From Hyalangium versicolor (lineage in GTDB: Bacteria > Myxococcota > Myxococcia > Myxococcales > Myxococcaceae): 64,000 nt of DNA. A program made the translations under genes and the position numbers. Shown here one piece after another: positions 27,012-41,426 of the stretch (within the stretch, counting starts at the first letter, position 1; each line of letters opens with the position of its first letter). Below the pieces are notes generated by a model. It was given only the letters and a program-made list of their open reading frames with translations, was not told the DNA's origin and did no database searches. Location: contig NZ_JAHXBF010000012.1 of assembly GCF_020103695.1 (NCBI RefSeq), forward strand, positions 248,001 through 312,000, given 5' to 3'.

Positions 27012-27614
27012 TCAGCGCGTGGGGACCACGGGATGGTTGCCGCTGACAGGCTTGTCCACGGCCTCGCGCTTGCGCGAGTGCAGCTCCTCGAGCACCTTGA
27101 GCGCCGCGCGGGCCTCGTCGCTGGTGGCCAGCGGTTGGAAGACGGACAGGGCCTGGCTGAGCGCCCGAGCCTCGTCCGCCTCACGCGCGCGGATGCGCTC
27201 CACCGCGTGGCTGAAGCGGTCGAAGAACTTCTTGAGCTCGTCGTACTTGCGCAGCGGGCGCAGCCGCGGGTAGTGCCCGGCCGCCAGCGCCTCCACGTAG
27301 AGATTCATCACGTGCACCGGCCCGGCCACCCGGTGGGTGAAGACGAGCCCGAACAGGCCCAGCGCCACGGAGGTGCCCACCACCGCCAGCACTGTGAGCC
27401 AGAGGATGGTCATGCCGGCGAAGCCCTCGGAGCCCGAGCCCGCTTCGAGCGCCGCGGTGTGTGCCCACCACGTGAGCCCACCGAACAGGGCAATGCTCCC
27501 GGCACCGATGGAGGCCAGCATGAAGATGTACTTGAGCTGGAACTCTCGATCGATGAGGTACGTCCGACGCTTCCAGACGCGCTTCTGTGAACCAATGACT
27601 GTGTCTGAGGACAT
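27012..27614 (-). CDS. HAMP-domain membrane protein without output domain
   Basis: A 200-residue protein with two membrane helices (about 28-50 and about 65-90) separated by a short extracytoplasmic loop. After the second helix comes a HAMP-like segment (FTHRVAGPVHVMNLYVEALAAG, PLRKYDELKKFFDRF) and a helical tail to the end. No kinase, cyclase or MCP output domain follows, which is unusual for a HAMP protein. It might pass a signal through contact with another protein. The ATG at 27614 matches the short N-terminus expected; the upstream frame lacks features. It is transcribed toward the FHA activator, 87 bp away, and both are minus strand. Confidence 0.78.
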   Translation of the reverse strand: MSSDTVIGSQKRVWKRRTYLIDREFQLKYIFMLASIGAGSIALFGGLTWWAHTAALEAGSGSEGFAGMTILWLTVLAVVGTSVALGLFGLVFTHRVAGPVHVMNLYVEALAAGHYPRLRPLRKYDELKKFFDRFSHAVERIRAREADEARALSQALSVFQPLATSDEARAALKVLEELHSRKREAVDKPVSGNHPVVPTR

Positions 27615-27720
27615 TGTCGTTGACCAGCGTACCTCAACCAACCGGGCAGGTTTGACCCGTTCTTTCAAGCGGGGGTACGACGGAGCCACCCACCCGCCAG
27701 ACCGCAGCCCAGGAGGCCCC

Positions 27721-29313
27721 ATGCCCCGCTGTCTCGCCGCGTTGAGCGTCATGCTCGTACTCGCAGTCCTCCCGGGGTGTAAAGGCGATCCGAAGACGCC
27801 CGAGTATTGGGAGAAACGGCTCTCAGGAGCGAAGCGGGCGGACGGGCGGATTCAGGTGGTGGAGTCGCTGCGCACCTCCGGCAACCTGCAGGAGGGCTTC
27901 CTGCCCATGCTGCACGCCAGGCTGGCGGCGGAGAAGAAGCCCGAGGTGAAGGCCGCCCTGGCACGGGCCATCGGAGATTTGAAGAGCCCCACCTCCCTGG
28001 AGCCGCTGCAAGCCGCGCTGGATCCAAGCTCCGCGGACTCGGAGACGGCTCTGGCCAACAAGGAGCTGGCGGCGGTGCTGGGCCGGCTGGGAGACCCGAA
28101 GGCGGCGCCCGCGCTCGTGGGGCTGCTCCGCAACCGGGACAACTACACCCGGGTCGAGGCGGTCCAGGCCCTGGGGCTGCTGCGTGCGCCCCAGGCCGTG
28201 GAGCCGCTGGTGCAGATCGCGTCGAGTGATGACAACGAGACCTTCCTCCAGAAGAAGGCCATCGAGGCACTGGGCCGCATCGGGGACGCGAAGGCCGTGC
28301 CCATGCTGATGCGGATGCTGACGAAGGAGCGCCCGGGCACCTCCTACTATGCGGAGAGCGCCCTGGCGCTGTACCAGGTGGGCACCCCCGCGGCGGACGC
28401 GCTGCTGGCGGCGATGGAGGGCCGGGACGCGGAGCTGAAGACCTGGGTGCAGCAGCACGGCGTCCATCCGGCCAGCTACGCGATGAAGGGCGCGCAGATC
28501 CTGGGATATCTGAAGGACCGGCGCGCGGAGGCGTCGCTCCTCAAGCAGTTGTCGTTCACGGATTCGAACGCCCAGGTGCAGGTGCTGGTGCGGATGCAAT
28601 CGGCGGAGGCCCTGGGGAGGATGCGGGCGACGGCGGCAGTGCGTCCCATCGCGGCGCTGGCCTCCGAAGAGGATCCCATGGTGCGGGCCGCATATGTGCG
28701 CGCGCTGGTGCTGCTGGGCGGGCGAGACGCGCTGCCGGCGCTGGAGAAGGCGGCGGGCCAGGGAGACTGGTACGCGCGCGAGGTGGCAATGAGGGCCGTG
28801 GCGATGCTGGGCAACGCGCAGGAGCAACCACTGTTCACGAAGTGGGCGCAGAGCGAGCCCGCGTTGGCCGCCAAGGAGTGCCAGGAGTACGGAGGCGACG
28901 GCTGCGACAACCCGGAGGCGCTCGGGCTGAAGCGCGGGGAGACGATCCTGCGCTACGGCAAGGTGCTGGAGGCGGCGAAGGCGTGCAGCGCCGACCCGGG
29001 CTGCTGGGCGCAGAAACTGGGGGACAAGGAGCCTCGGATCGTCGAGCGGGCGGCGCTGGAGCTGGGCCGTACGGGCAATCCGCAGCATGCAGCGGCCATG
29101 GCGGGACGTCTCTCCGAGAAGGATCCGGAGACACGCGCCGCGCTCGTCCAGGCACTGGACTGGATGGTGGGAGACTCGAAGGAGTCGGCGGCGAAGGCTC
29201 GCGAGGCACTGCCGAAGATCGAGGCCCAGCTCGCGGACGAGAAGGGCAACCGCACCTTCGCGGACGTGAACGAGGATCTGCGCAGGCTCGCCTTCCGGCT
29301 CGAAAGGGCCTGA
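27721..29313 (+). CDS. HEAT-repeat lipoprotein
   Basis: A 530-residue lipoprotein. The signal peptide ends in AVLPGC (lipobox), with mature Cys at about 18. Most of the sequence is made of HEAT/PBS-lyase-like repeats: helices ending in LGDPKAAPALVGLL, LGRIGDAKAVPML and similar. Two closely spaced Cys clusters (residues about 385-430: CQEYGGDGC, ACSADPGC) interrupt the repeats and could make disulfides. No enzymatic motif is present; a scaffolding or binding role on the envelope is likely. The start has AGGAGG about five bases upstream. The gene is divergent from the HAMP gene. Confidence 0.82.
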   Translation: MPRCLAALSVMLVLAVLPGCKGDPKTPEYWEKRLSGAKRADGRIQVVESLRTSGNLQEGFLPMLHARLAAEKKPEVKAALARAIGDLKSPTSLEPLQAALDPSSADSETALANKELAAVLGRLGDPKAAPALVGLLRNRDNYTRVEAVQALGLLRAPQAVEPLVQIASSDDNETFLQKKAIEALGRIGDAKAVPMLMRMLTKERPGTSYYAESALALYQVGTPAADALLAAMEGRDAELKTWVQQHGVHPASYAMKGAQILGYLKDRRAEASLLKQLSFTDSNAQVQVLVRMQSAEALGRMRATAAVRPIAALASEEDPMVRAAYVRALVLLGGRDALPALEKAAGQGDWYAREVAMRAVAMLGNAQEQPLFTKWAQSEPALAAKECQEYGGDGCDNPEALGLKRGETILRYGKVLEAAKACSADPGCWAQKLGDKEPRIVERAALELGRTGNPQHAAAMAGRLSEKDPETRAALVQALDWMVGDSKESAAKAREALPKIEAQLADEKGNRTFADVNEDLRRLAFRLERA

Positions 29314-29416
29314 GCGGGTAGGAACTCCGCCGCTCGCCTCCTCGCCTGCCCTGGCCTGTCGTTGGGGAATGGATGCCTACCTTCCCCCGGGGACGATTCG
29401 AGAAGGAGGAGGCACC

Positions 29417-29767
29417 ATGACGCGGCACGGATGGAAGGGTTTCGTTGTGGCAGGCCTGCTGGGGCTGACGGGGCTCGCCATGGGCTGCTCCGAGCGCGGC
29501 AAGGCCGAGGTGCGCGAGAGCGCCCGCCAGGTGGGCCAAGAGGTCGGCAAGGCCACCGAGGACGTGAAGGAAGCCGGCAAGGAGGCCGCGGACGGCTTCC
29601 GCGAGGGCTGGGGCGGCTCGGGCACGGACAAGAATATCGGTGACGGCAAGATCGGGGACAAACCGGGCGTCATCAATGACGGCGAGGGCCCGTTCGAGCA
29701 GCACGATCAGCGCGGCGACCACAACATCCTCAAGGATGGTGAGGGCCCGCTCGAGGGCCATCACTAG
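29417..29767 (+). CDS. small lipoprotein of unknown function
   Basis: A 116-residue lipoprotein. The signal peptide ends in GLAMGC at about residue 24. Next comes a helical, Lys/Glu-rich stretch (EVRESARQVGQEVGKATEDVKEAGKEAADG) typical of a small amphipathic or coiled envelope helix, and then a Gly/Asp-rich tail with two similar DGEGP motifs. AGGAGG is placed before the ATG. I recognise no family; a loose similarity to LEA-like repeat helices is the only hint. It follows the HEAT lipoprotein on the same strand, and the stop is two bases from the convergent immunity-like gene. Confidence 0.75.
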   Translation: MTRHGWKGFVVAGLLGLTGLAMGCSERGKAEVRESARQVGQEVGKATEDVKEAGKEAADGFREGWGGSGTDKNIGDGKIGDKPGVINDGEGPFEQHDQRGDHNILKDGEGPLEGHH

Positions 29768-29769
29768 CC

Positions 29770-31146
29770 TCAGTGAGAGGAGCTGGAAGAGGAAGCGGAG
29801 TTGCTTCCCTCCCGGTGCCGCTCGGCCACGCGGTACAGCTGCGTGAGGGAGAAGTCCAACAGGGACTGGGACGAGCGCATGTACTTGTGGGCGCGGACGA
29901 ACGGCAGCCACACGCGTTGGCCGACGCGCACCTGGGTCTCCTCCAGCTTCTTGCGAGGGATCCACTGCCCGCCGAGGTAGCGCACCAGCACCTGGCCCAG
30001 GTAGGCCCCGACCGTCGGTACAGCCCTCTGGTCGATGTGCTGGCGCTCGAAGGTTTCCGGAAAGCGCTCCACCCAGAACTGGAAGTCCACATCGGTGAGG
30101 GACTCGGGCGTCTGCTCGAAGACGGAGGGGACCTCGGTGTGCAGGAGCGCCACCAGGTACTCGGCCAGCAGCGAGTAGTGCTCGATCGCCGCCTTCGTAT
30201 CCGGCACATCCGAGGGCAAGGCAGCGTTCGCTGGGAGCCATTCCTCGGGCTCTGGAGGCTGGTAGGCGTTGAGCTCGGCGATCCTCCGTTGGCGCTTGCT
30301 GATACCGACCTTGTTCAGCAGGCGCGTGAGCAGGGGCGCCACGTCCGGGTGGAAGAGCTGGTCCACGGGGATGAAGGCCGCGTTGCGCTCGTGCAAGGCG
30401 CGCAGCACCGTGTCGTAGTCGAGTTCCGGGCGCAGGTGAACGAGAGCGCGAGCCTGGGCCTGACGGGCTTCCTGGCGAGTGAAATCCGCGGCGGTGGGCC
30501 ATGTCACCAACAGCACCGAGCCATTGGGCAACTCCTCCACACGATGGGCTGGAGTAGACAGCATCCGATCTCGGCCCACCTGAGCCACCAGCCGAGGGCC
30601 AAACACGTTCAGCCAGCACACCTCATAGATCTTGTCGAAGCCATCACGCCGAGCGATGGCCTTGTCACGTCCGTAATAGGGCGCGTCTGCCAGTTGCTCA
30701 TCCGCTCCACTGTGGGCCGATGCATAGAGCACTGGGTAGTGAGAAGACCAGGCACGCACCAACTCCACGAGCTTGCGGCAGGGCTCTTCCTGCGTAAAGA
30801 AGGTGAGCGGCTTCACGCCCAGGCTGACACTCAGCTTCCGGGGAACCTGCTGGAGCCCGAAGCTGAGCGCCATGTCCAGGAAGGGCTCTGTCGTATGGTA
30901 GAGCCCGCAGCCTGAGCCGTATTCATCACGGCGTTCCTCGAGAGCCTTCCAGACAGCGGCGCGCATGTACCGACGCCGCCGCTTGCCTTCCACAAAGTCT
31001 GGCAACCATTCCCCGGCATGGGTCTCAAGCGCCTGGAAAAAGGGCTCCAACGCGAACTCGACCTCCATCTGCGGTTCGAGGATGCCATCCCAATAGAGAT
31101 CGAGACCATCCTGCCCATTCGAGTCTTGGAGTGTCAGCGACTTCAT
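29770..31146 (-). CDS. two-domain immunity-like protein, partner of the upstream lipoprotein
   Basis: A 458-residue protein. The N-terminal ~270 residues resemble type VI immunity / DUF3396 proteins in outline: YEVCWLNVFGPRLVAQVG, then a V-E-E-L-P-N-G-S-V-L-L-V-T run, and a late HLRPELDYD. The C-terminal region (about 300-450) is a separate domain with TVGAYLGQVLVRYLGGQWIP near 380, a pattern seen in DUF proteins with an AYLGxxL helix. No signal peptide is present, so it should act in the cytosol. Its ATG overlaps the stop of the lipoprotein gene as ATGA, indicating translational coupling. The tail ends in a Ser run and His. Immunity is inferred from position and resemblance only. Confidence 0.65.
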   Translation of the reverse strand: MKSLTLQDSNGQDGLDLYWDGILEPQMEVEFALEPFFQALETHAGEWLPDFVEGKRRRRYMRAAVWKALEERRDEYGSGCGLYHTTEPFLDMALSFGLQQVPRKLSVSLGVKPLTFFTQEEPCRKLVELVRAWSSHYPVLYASAHSGADEQLADAPYYGRDKAIARRDGFDKIYEVCWLNVFGPRLVAQVGRDRMLSTPAHRVEELPNGSVLLVTWPTAADFTRQEARQAQARALVHLRPELDYDTVLRALHERNAAFIPVDQLFHPDVAPLLTRLLNKVGISKRQRRIAELNAYQPPEPEEWLPANAALPSDVPDTKAAIEHYSLLAEYLVALLHTEVPSVFEQTPESLTDVDFQFWVERFPETFERQHIDQRAVPTVGAYLGQVLVRYLGGQWIPRKKLEETQVRVGQRVWLPFVRAHKYMRSSQSLLDFSLTQLYRVAERHREGSNSASSSSSSH

Positions 31147-33209
31147 CGGAACAGGATCTCCACTCCCGGAAGCCTTGCTTGCACCTGGTTCACCGCAGTC
31201 TCCAGTTCCCTTGGGTTCCCAGGCAAGAGTTCGCCCCCCTGATAGACAAGACGGACGTTCTGGACCTGCACGCGGCCCTTGAGAGAGGGCCGCAAGATCT
31301 CGAGTGTGCCGCCGTAGTAATCCAGGGCAGCACGTGCATCCACCCTTATCTGTTCCCGCAGAGGGTCGCGTTCCAATGGCGCGAGGTAACGGCTCTTGAA
31401 GCTGAAGGTCTCTACTCGAGGAGACTGGCCGACAGGAGGCTGCTTCTCGATGATGAGCACGTCCGCGTAGCGGATACCGGGCACCCCCGGCTTCGATACA
31501 CCGACATGCACCTCGATGCGGGGTAGGTTGAAGCCCTGAAGCCACTGGCGCTGTGTCACCGGCAGGAGAGCATCCGCGCGCAGCAACTCGACCATGAACC
31601 GCTCAAAAGCCAGCCCCCGAGCGAATGCTCCTCGCATCCACTCATACGCTTCCCATCTCAGCGGCCCTGCCCTGGCAGCACCCCGCTCGAGCTCCGAAAG
31701 CCTGCGCTGCCGGTAGGTAAGGTATTCATTCCACAGCGCGTAGCCTTCCGGTACTCCCGGAGGTGGAGTGGAGAGCGTAGCGCGCAGCTTGTGAAGCAGC
31801 GTCACGTCCGCGGGCAGACGCGGCCCCGTAGCTTCCAGCTCCGCCTGCAGGAGCTTGGCTTCCACCACCTGCGTGCTGTAACCGGCTGCCTCGTCCACCA
31901 GCGACGCCACCCCACTCACCGCTCCGCTCGGGGTGACCCTTGGCTCAGGGGCTCCCGCGCGCTCGGGGCGGGCCTCGGACAACCACGCCTGCGCCCGAGC
32001 TACATCGCCGCGCGCCTCATACAAGGCCACGGCGGCTGGCTCTCCACCAGCGCCCACGAAGACGGCGGCTTCCCGGCTGGCTCGAATGTAGCGAGACAGC
32101 TCCGCCAGGCTGTCCACGCCCAGACGCTCAGTCACCTGCCACGCGACCCGCCTCAGGGTCTCCAACCGAAGTTCCGGCAATGAAAGCCGTGCACCCGCCC
32201 CTCTCGTCTCCGCCAGGTACCGCGCGCCCTTGCCTCCGGCATACAACGCCACCAACAACGCTGCCGGAGCCAGCTCTCTCGTGGCCTGCTCGTACTGGCC
32301 CTGTGTGAGGTCCCCCAACCCGTGCGCCGTACCAACAGCCAGATGGTAGAAACCCAAAGGCACGCCGAAGGTCAGCTGATCGATGGCTCCCAGCGCCATG
32401 CGGCCAGGGGCGTAGTGCTCGCGCATCAGCTCTCGTTCCAGCGATGCCTGTGCCCGCTGATAGGCTGGGGGCAGTTGCCGGAGTTGCTCACTCATCCGCT
32501 GGTAGCGCGCTCCATCGCTCGACGGGCTGCTGTTAAGCGCATCCGCGGCGGCTTGCCCGAGTCCTCGCAGCACGTCTCCAGGCACCTCGCCCCGCTCCGG
32601 GTAGTCCGAGAGCTTCAGCCCACGCCGACCCAACTCCCGGCGCACCGCTTCCATGGGCCCCAATGTCTGACCCAGCTGCTTGTCGCGAGCCAACAACCGC
32701 AACAGTTCGTCCAACTCGTCGTCATAAGCCGTGTGGATGATGAAAAGGGCGAACACCTGTGCGTAGGCGCCAGAATCCCGCACGGCATCGAGCAGAAAGG
32801 CGGCCCTCTTTCGGGTGAGCACCCGTGAGGCCCGAGCATCCACGAGTGGACCCAGCGCTCCCAACCTCACCGCGCTCCAATCTCCCAGCCGCTCAACCAC
32901 CCGCGCCATGTCCACATCGCGCTGCAACGCCAGGTAGTCCTCCACCGAGGCGCATGCCAGCAACGGCGCCAACACCTCCTCCTCACTGGAGTCCTCTGTG
33001 GGCCAGCCCTCCGTTACCAGAGTTCGTCCAGATGGGAGTCCGCAATACCGGACACGCTGGCGGTAGGCATCCGCAGCATCAAGTGTCCCCGACACTGTGG
33101 CGCAGCCTGTGCCCATCAGCAGCAGCGCGCTCAGCCATAGCGCCCCAGCGCCCCGTCCCAGGCACACCCAAGCCCAAGCCAGATGCGTGCTCATCAGATG
33201 CTCCCTCAA
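31143..33209 (-). CDS. lipoprotein with C-terminal restriction-endonuclease-like domain, candidate toxin
   Basis: A 688-residue protein beginning with a signal peptide ending in LLMGTGC. The long middle (about 35-500) is helical without known motifs. From about 520 the C-terminal region has RGLAFERFMVELLRAD (a helix with Glu), IRYADVLII (Asp) and VETFSFKSRYL (Lys). That helix-Asp-strand-x-x-Lys order resembles the nuclease core, though the usual Glu before x-Lys is Ser, so the catalytic set is shifted or lost. The gene couples to the immunity-like gene downstream by ATGA. A lipoprotein toxin with a cytosolic partner is the SitA-type pattern. Start could be the ATG five codons later. Function is inference. 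Confidence 0.7.
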   Translation of the reverse strand: MREHLMSTHLAWAWVCLGRGAGALWLSALLLMGTGCATVSGTLDAADAYRQRVRYCGLPSGRTLVTEGWPTEDSSEEEVLAPLLACASVEDYLALQRDVDMARVVERLGDWSAVRLGALGPLVDARASRVLTRKRAAFLLDAVRDSGAYAQVFALFIIHTAYDDELDELLRLLARDKQLGQTLGPMEAVRRELGRRGLKLSDYPERGEVPGDVLRGLGQAAADALNSSPSSDGARYQRMSEQLRQLPPAYQRAQASLERELMREHYAPGRMALGAIDQLTFGVPLGFYHLAVGTAHGLGDLTQGQYEQATRELAPAALLVALYAGGKGARYLAETRGAGARLSLPELRLETLRRVAWQVTERLGVDSLAELSRYIRASREAAVFVGAGGEPAAVALYEARGDVARAQAWLSEARPERAGAPEPRVTPSGAVSGVASLVDEAAGYSTQVVEAKLLQAELEATGPRLPADVTLLHKLRATLSTPPPGVPEGYALWNEYLTYRQRRLSELERGAARAGPLRWEAYEWMRGAFARGLAFERFMVELLRADALLPVTQRQWLQGFNLPRIEVHVGVSKPGVPGIRYADVLIIEKQPPVGQSPRVETFSFKSRYLAPLERDPLREQIRVDARAALDYYGGTLEILRPSLKGRVQVQNVRLVYQGGELLPGNPRELETAVNQVQARLPGVEILFR

Positions 33210-33232
33210 TCCATGGAGTGCTTCACGCTACG

Positions 33233-34315
33233 CTACTTCGAACGGGCGCGAATCCGGCCCGCGGCGTACTCAGCCTTACGCCGCAGCCGGGTTCGCTCCT
33301 TGCGCGAGAGGTCGGGCACCTGCCGGGGCTCGAACAGGTCCAGCAGTTCGAGAATGCGCGCGTCGCCAATCTCGGCGAGGCTCACGAGCACCGCCTCCAG
33401 GAGCGAGCAGTCCTCCGTCGCCAGGAGCACATGGAAGAGCGAGATGGCCGCATCCGCATCCCCGCACCGGCCCAGGGCCCAGGCCGCCGCCGCCCTCACG
33501 CTCGGCTCCACATCCTCCTGCAACCGTTGAATCAGGTGCGGGACGGCGTCTCTCTCGCCCAGAGTGCCAAGCGCCTCACACAAGGCCCGGCGGACACCCG
33601 GCTCGGGATCCGAGAGCCGCACCTCGAGCATGATGCTGGCGTACCGTGGCCGGAAGCGCCCCACGCACCCGACGGCGGCCGCACGCACCTCCCGATCCGG
33701 GTCATTGAGCTGCTCGACAGCAAACTCCGCCGCCCGGCCATCACCGATATTCGCCAGACACCGGAGCACCGTGGCCCGAGCGTCCGCCTCGGCTCTCATG
33801 CCCAGCTCGATCAACGCGGGCACCGCCGGAGCCCCCAGCTTGTGCAGTGCAGCAGTGGCCGCCATCCGGAGGTTCAGGTTCTCGTGCCTGAAACAATCGA
33901 GCAGCACGGAAAGGGCCCGGGCATCTCCCAACGCTCCCAACGCCCGGAGCGCCTCATACCGCACCCACGGCAGGGCCCGAGAGGAGCCCGCGATCGGCGC
34001 CAGCACCTCCACCGCCAGTGCGTCCCGGGCAGAGGCCAGGGCCTTGCCCACTTGCAGGCGCGTCTCGAGCTCGAACGCCCAGACCTGGGGACGCAACGCC
34101 GCCACGGCTTCGGCGCTCCCCACGCGGCACAGCATCTCCGCGGCCCAGTTGCGCACCTGGGGCTCTCGAGCGCTGAGCTCCTCCACGAGCGGAGCCACCG
34201 CTGCATCTCCCAGCAAGAGCAACTGCTGCTCACGCCCGGCGTCACGCAGGTTCCGCAACACTCCCGAGCGAAGGCGTTGGATGAGCCAGGACGCGAGGCG
34301 CGGACGATCCAGCAT
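33233..34315 (-). CDS. HEAT-repeat protein
   Basis: A 360-residue all-helical protein with at least seven HEAT/PBS-lyase-type repeats (for example REVRAAAVGCVGRF, EPGVRRALCEALGTLGERDAV, EPSVRAAAAWALGRCGDAD). No signal peptide is seen from the ATG at 34315, so it is probably cytosolic. A C-terminal basic stretch (KERTRLRRKAE) ends the protein. HEAT proteins of this kind are scaffolds or regulators; the partner is unknown. It lies 23 bp downstream of the toxin-like lipoprotein gene start region in coordinate terms but is read in the same direction, upstream of it in the transcript. Confidence 0.75.
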   Translation of the reverse strand: MLDRPRLASWLIQRLRSGVLRNLRDAGREQQLLLLGDAAVAPLVEELSAREPQVRNWAAEMLCRVGSAEAVAALRPQVWAFELETRLQVGKALASARDALAVEVLAPIAGSSRALPWVRYEALRALGALGDARALSVLLDCFRHENLNLRMAATAALHKLGAPAVPALIELGMRAEADARATVLRCLANIGDGRAAEFAVEQLNDPDREVRAAAVGCVGRFRPRYASIMLEVRLSDPEPGVRRALCEALGTLGERDAVPHLIQRLQEDVEPSVRAAAAWALGRCGDADAAISLFHVLLATEDCSLLEAVLVSLAEIGDARILELLDLFEPRQVPDLSRKERTRLRRKAEYAAGRIRARSK

Positions 34316-34459
34316 CCGGGCAGTCTCGCCGATAAGGAAGCGGCAGGGCGAGGGGCCGGTAGATATCCGGCCCACGCGCGGAGAGCGGCTCTCTTCCAGT
34401 AGAATGCCGCCGCCTCACGGACCTCTCTCCAGGTAGCGCATCCCAGCCCGCCCCTTCAG

Positions 34460-38419
<3,960 letters not shown>

Positions 38420-38422
38420 ACA

Positions 38423-38454
38423 GAGGGGGTGAGAACCGAAGCCCTCACCCCCTC
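38423..38454. terminator. bidirectional hairpin terminator
   Basis: A perfect 11-bp stem (GAGGGGGTGAG with CTCACCCCCTC) and a 10-base loop lie between the stops of the PknK-type gene (38419) and the convergent DUF779 gene (38462). Confidence 0.7.
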
Positions 38455-38461
38455 CGCGACT

Positions 38462-38851
38462 TCAGTGCTGCGGCCCGCGAGGCGGCGGACCCGCCTCCTT
38501 CAACGCGAGGTACTCCGTGTCATCGAAGACGCGCGAGCGGATGAGGAAGCGAACGCCCTCGGGAGCCTCCACCGAGAAGCCGCTCCCCCGCCCCGGCACC
38601 ACATCCACCGTGAGGTGGGTGTGCTGCCAGTACTCGAACTGCGGACCGGAGATGTAGAACGGCGTATCCACGATCGTCCCGAGGAACACATCCCCGTGGC
38701 CAATCTTGAAGTCGCCGCGCGGGAAGCACATCGGCGCGCTGCCGTCGCAGCAGCCTCCCGACTGGTGGAAGAGCAGCGGGCCATGAATCCCCTGTAGCTT
38801 GCGCAGCAGGGTCTCGGCCTTCGGAGTGACGGTCACTCGGTTCACGCTCAT
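38462..38851 (-). CDS. DUF779 protein
   Basis: The 129-residue protein shows the DUF779 core: GPLLFHQSGGCCDGSAPMC, then a G-D-V-x-L-G-T-I run, a Y-W-x-H-T-H-L-T-V-D-V-V-P-G block and FSVEAPEGVRFL. The CC...C cluster and the His-x-His could bind metal. Members are usually encoded next to an acetaldehyde/aldehyde dehydrogenase, as here (21 bp downstream of it on the same strand), and may be an auxiliary of that enzyme. The ATG at 38851 has GGGAGG upstream. Confidence 0.88.
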   Translation of the reverse strand: MSVNRVTVTPKAETLLRKLQGIHGPLLFHQSGGCCDGSAPMCFPRGDFKIGHGDVFLGTIVDTPFYISGPQFEYWQHTHLTVDVVPGRGSGFSVEAPEGVRFLIRSRVFDDTEYLALKEAGPPPRGPQH

Positions 38852-38871
38852 GGTGCCTCCCTTTCTACGGC

Positions 38872-40398
<1,527 letters not shown>

Positions 40399-40624
40399 CT
40401 GAGGACCTGCCTTTCGTGTGTGTGGAGGCCGCGCCAACCCCGCAGTGGGAGCTCCGGGGGACGCAGTTGCGCACGATAGCGAGCAACACACCGGAAGAGG
40501 TAGGGGCGCGCAGTGAAGGCGAGAGACGTGAATGGTAGGCCGTCGTTCGAGGGGCCTGGCCGACGGGCGGGAAGTGTTCAGAACTGGAGGAACATCCCGC
40601 GGACATGCGGAGTCCAACGCTGCC

Positions 40625-41410
40625 GTGAGAACCGCACTGACCTGCCTGCTGCTGACCTATGCGCTGACGACGCACGCCGAGGACCGGGTTGCCGCCGCGC
40701 GTCAAAACCGAACCCATGCGCTCTCGGAACTCTTTGCCTCCGCGGGGTTGCAGTACCCGCCGGGGGAACTCTATCTGCGCGCCTTCAAGCAGGAGCGCGA
40801 GCTGGAGGTGTGGGCAGGAGCGAGAGGTCAGCCCCTGGTGAAGGTGAAGACGTATCCTTTCTGCGCTGCGTCAGGCGAGCTGGGGCCCAAGCGGCAGCAA
40901 GGAGACCTGCAGGTTCCCGAGGGCTTCTACACCATCGACCTGTTCAACCCCTGGAGCGACTTCCACCTGTCCATGCGGGTGAGCTACCCGAACGAGTCGG
41001 ATCGCATCCTGGGCGGTCGGCCGCTGGGGGGCGCCATCATGGTGCACGGTGACTGCGTGAGCATCGGGTGCATCGCCATCCAGGACGACCCCATCGAGGA
41101 GCTGTACGTGCTGACGCTGGACTCGCGGGCGAAGATGGGGAGGGAGGTGCCCATCCACATCTTCCCGCGTCGGCTCGACGCGGAGGGGATGGCCGCGCTG
41201 GAGAAACTGCCCTACGCCACTCCCTCGCTCGTAGCGTTCTGGCGGGGGCTGGAGCCGGGCTGGCGGCTGTTCGAGGAGTCCCACCGTCCGCCCCGGGTGT
41301 CCGTGGATGCGAAGACGGGCGCCTATCGCGTGCGGCCCGAACCGCCACCACGCGCTGCGACGCCCCAGCCTCGCGGTGCCCGAGCGACTCCCTCTTCCCA
41401 GGATTCGTGA
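40625..41410 (+). CDS. YafK/YkuD-like L,D-transpeptidase family protein
   Basis: The C-terminal catalytic pattern VHGDCVSIGCIAI carries the His, Ser-x-Gly-Cys set of the L,D-transpeptidase (YkuD) fold, with the Cys as nucleophile. Before it, the block PEGFYTIDLFNPWSDFHLSMRVSYPNESD is typical of the YafK branch. A GTG at 40625 is the most likely start because it is followed by a signal peptide (LTCLLLTYALTTHA); an ATG at 40532 adds 31 residues that look non-coding. It should work in the periplasm on peptidoglycan crosslinks or on lipoprotein attachment. It is divergent from the dehydrogenase. Confidence 0.8.
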   Translation: MRTALTCLLLTYALTTHAEDRVAAARQNRTHALSELFASAGLQYPPGELYLRAFKQERELEVWAGARGQPLVKVKTYPFCAASGELGPKRQQGDLQVPEGFYTIDLFNPWSDFHLSMRVSYPNESDRILGGRPLGGAIMVHGDCVSIGCIAIQDDPIEELYVLTLDSRAKMGREVPIHIFPRRLDAEGMAALEKLPYATPSLVAFWRGLEPGWRLFEESHRPPRVSVDAKTGAYRVRPEPPPRAATPQPRGARATPSSQDS

Positions 41411-41426
41411 AGGGGCACCGCCTGCC

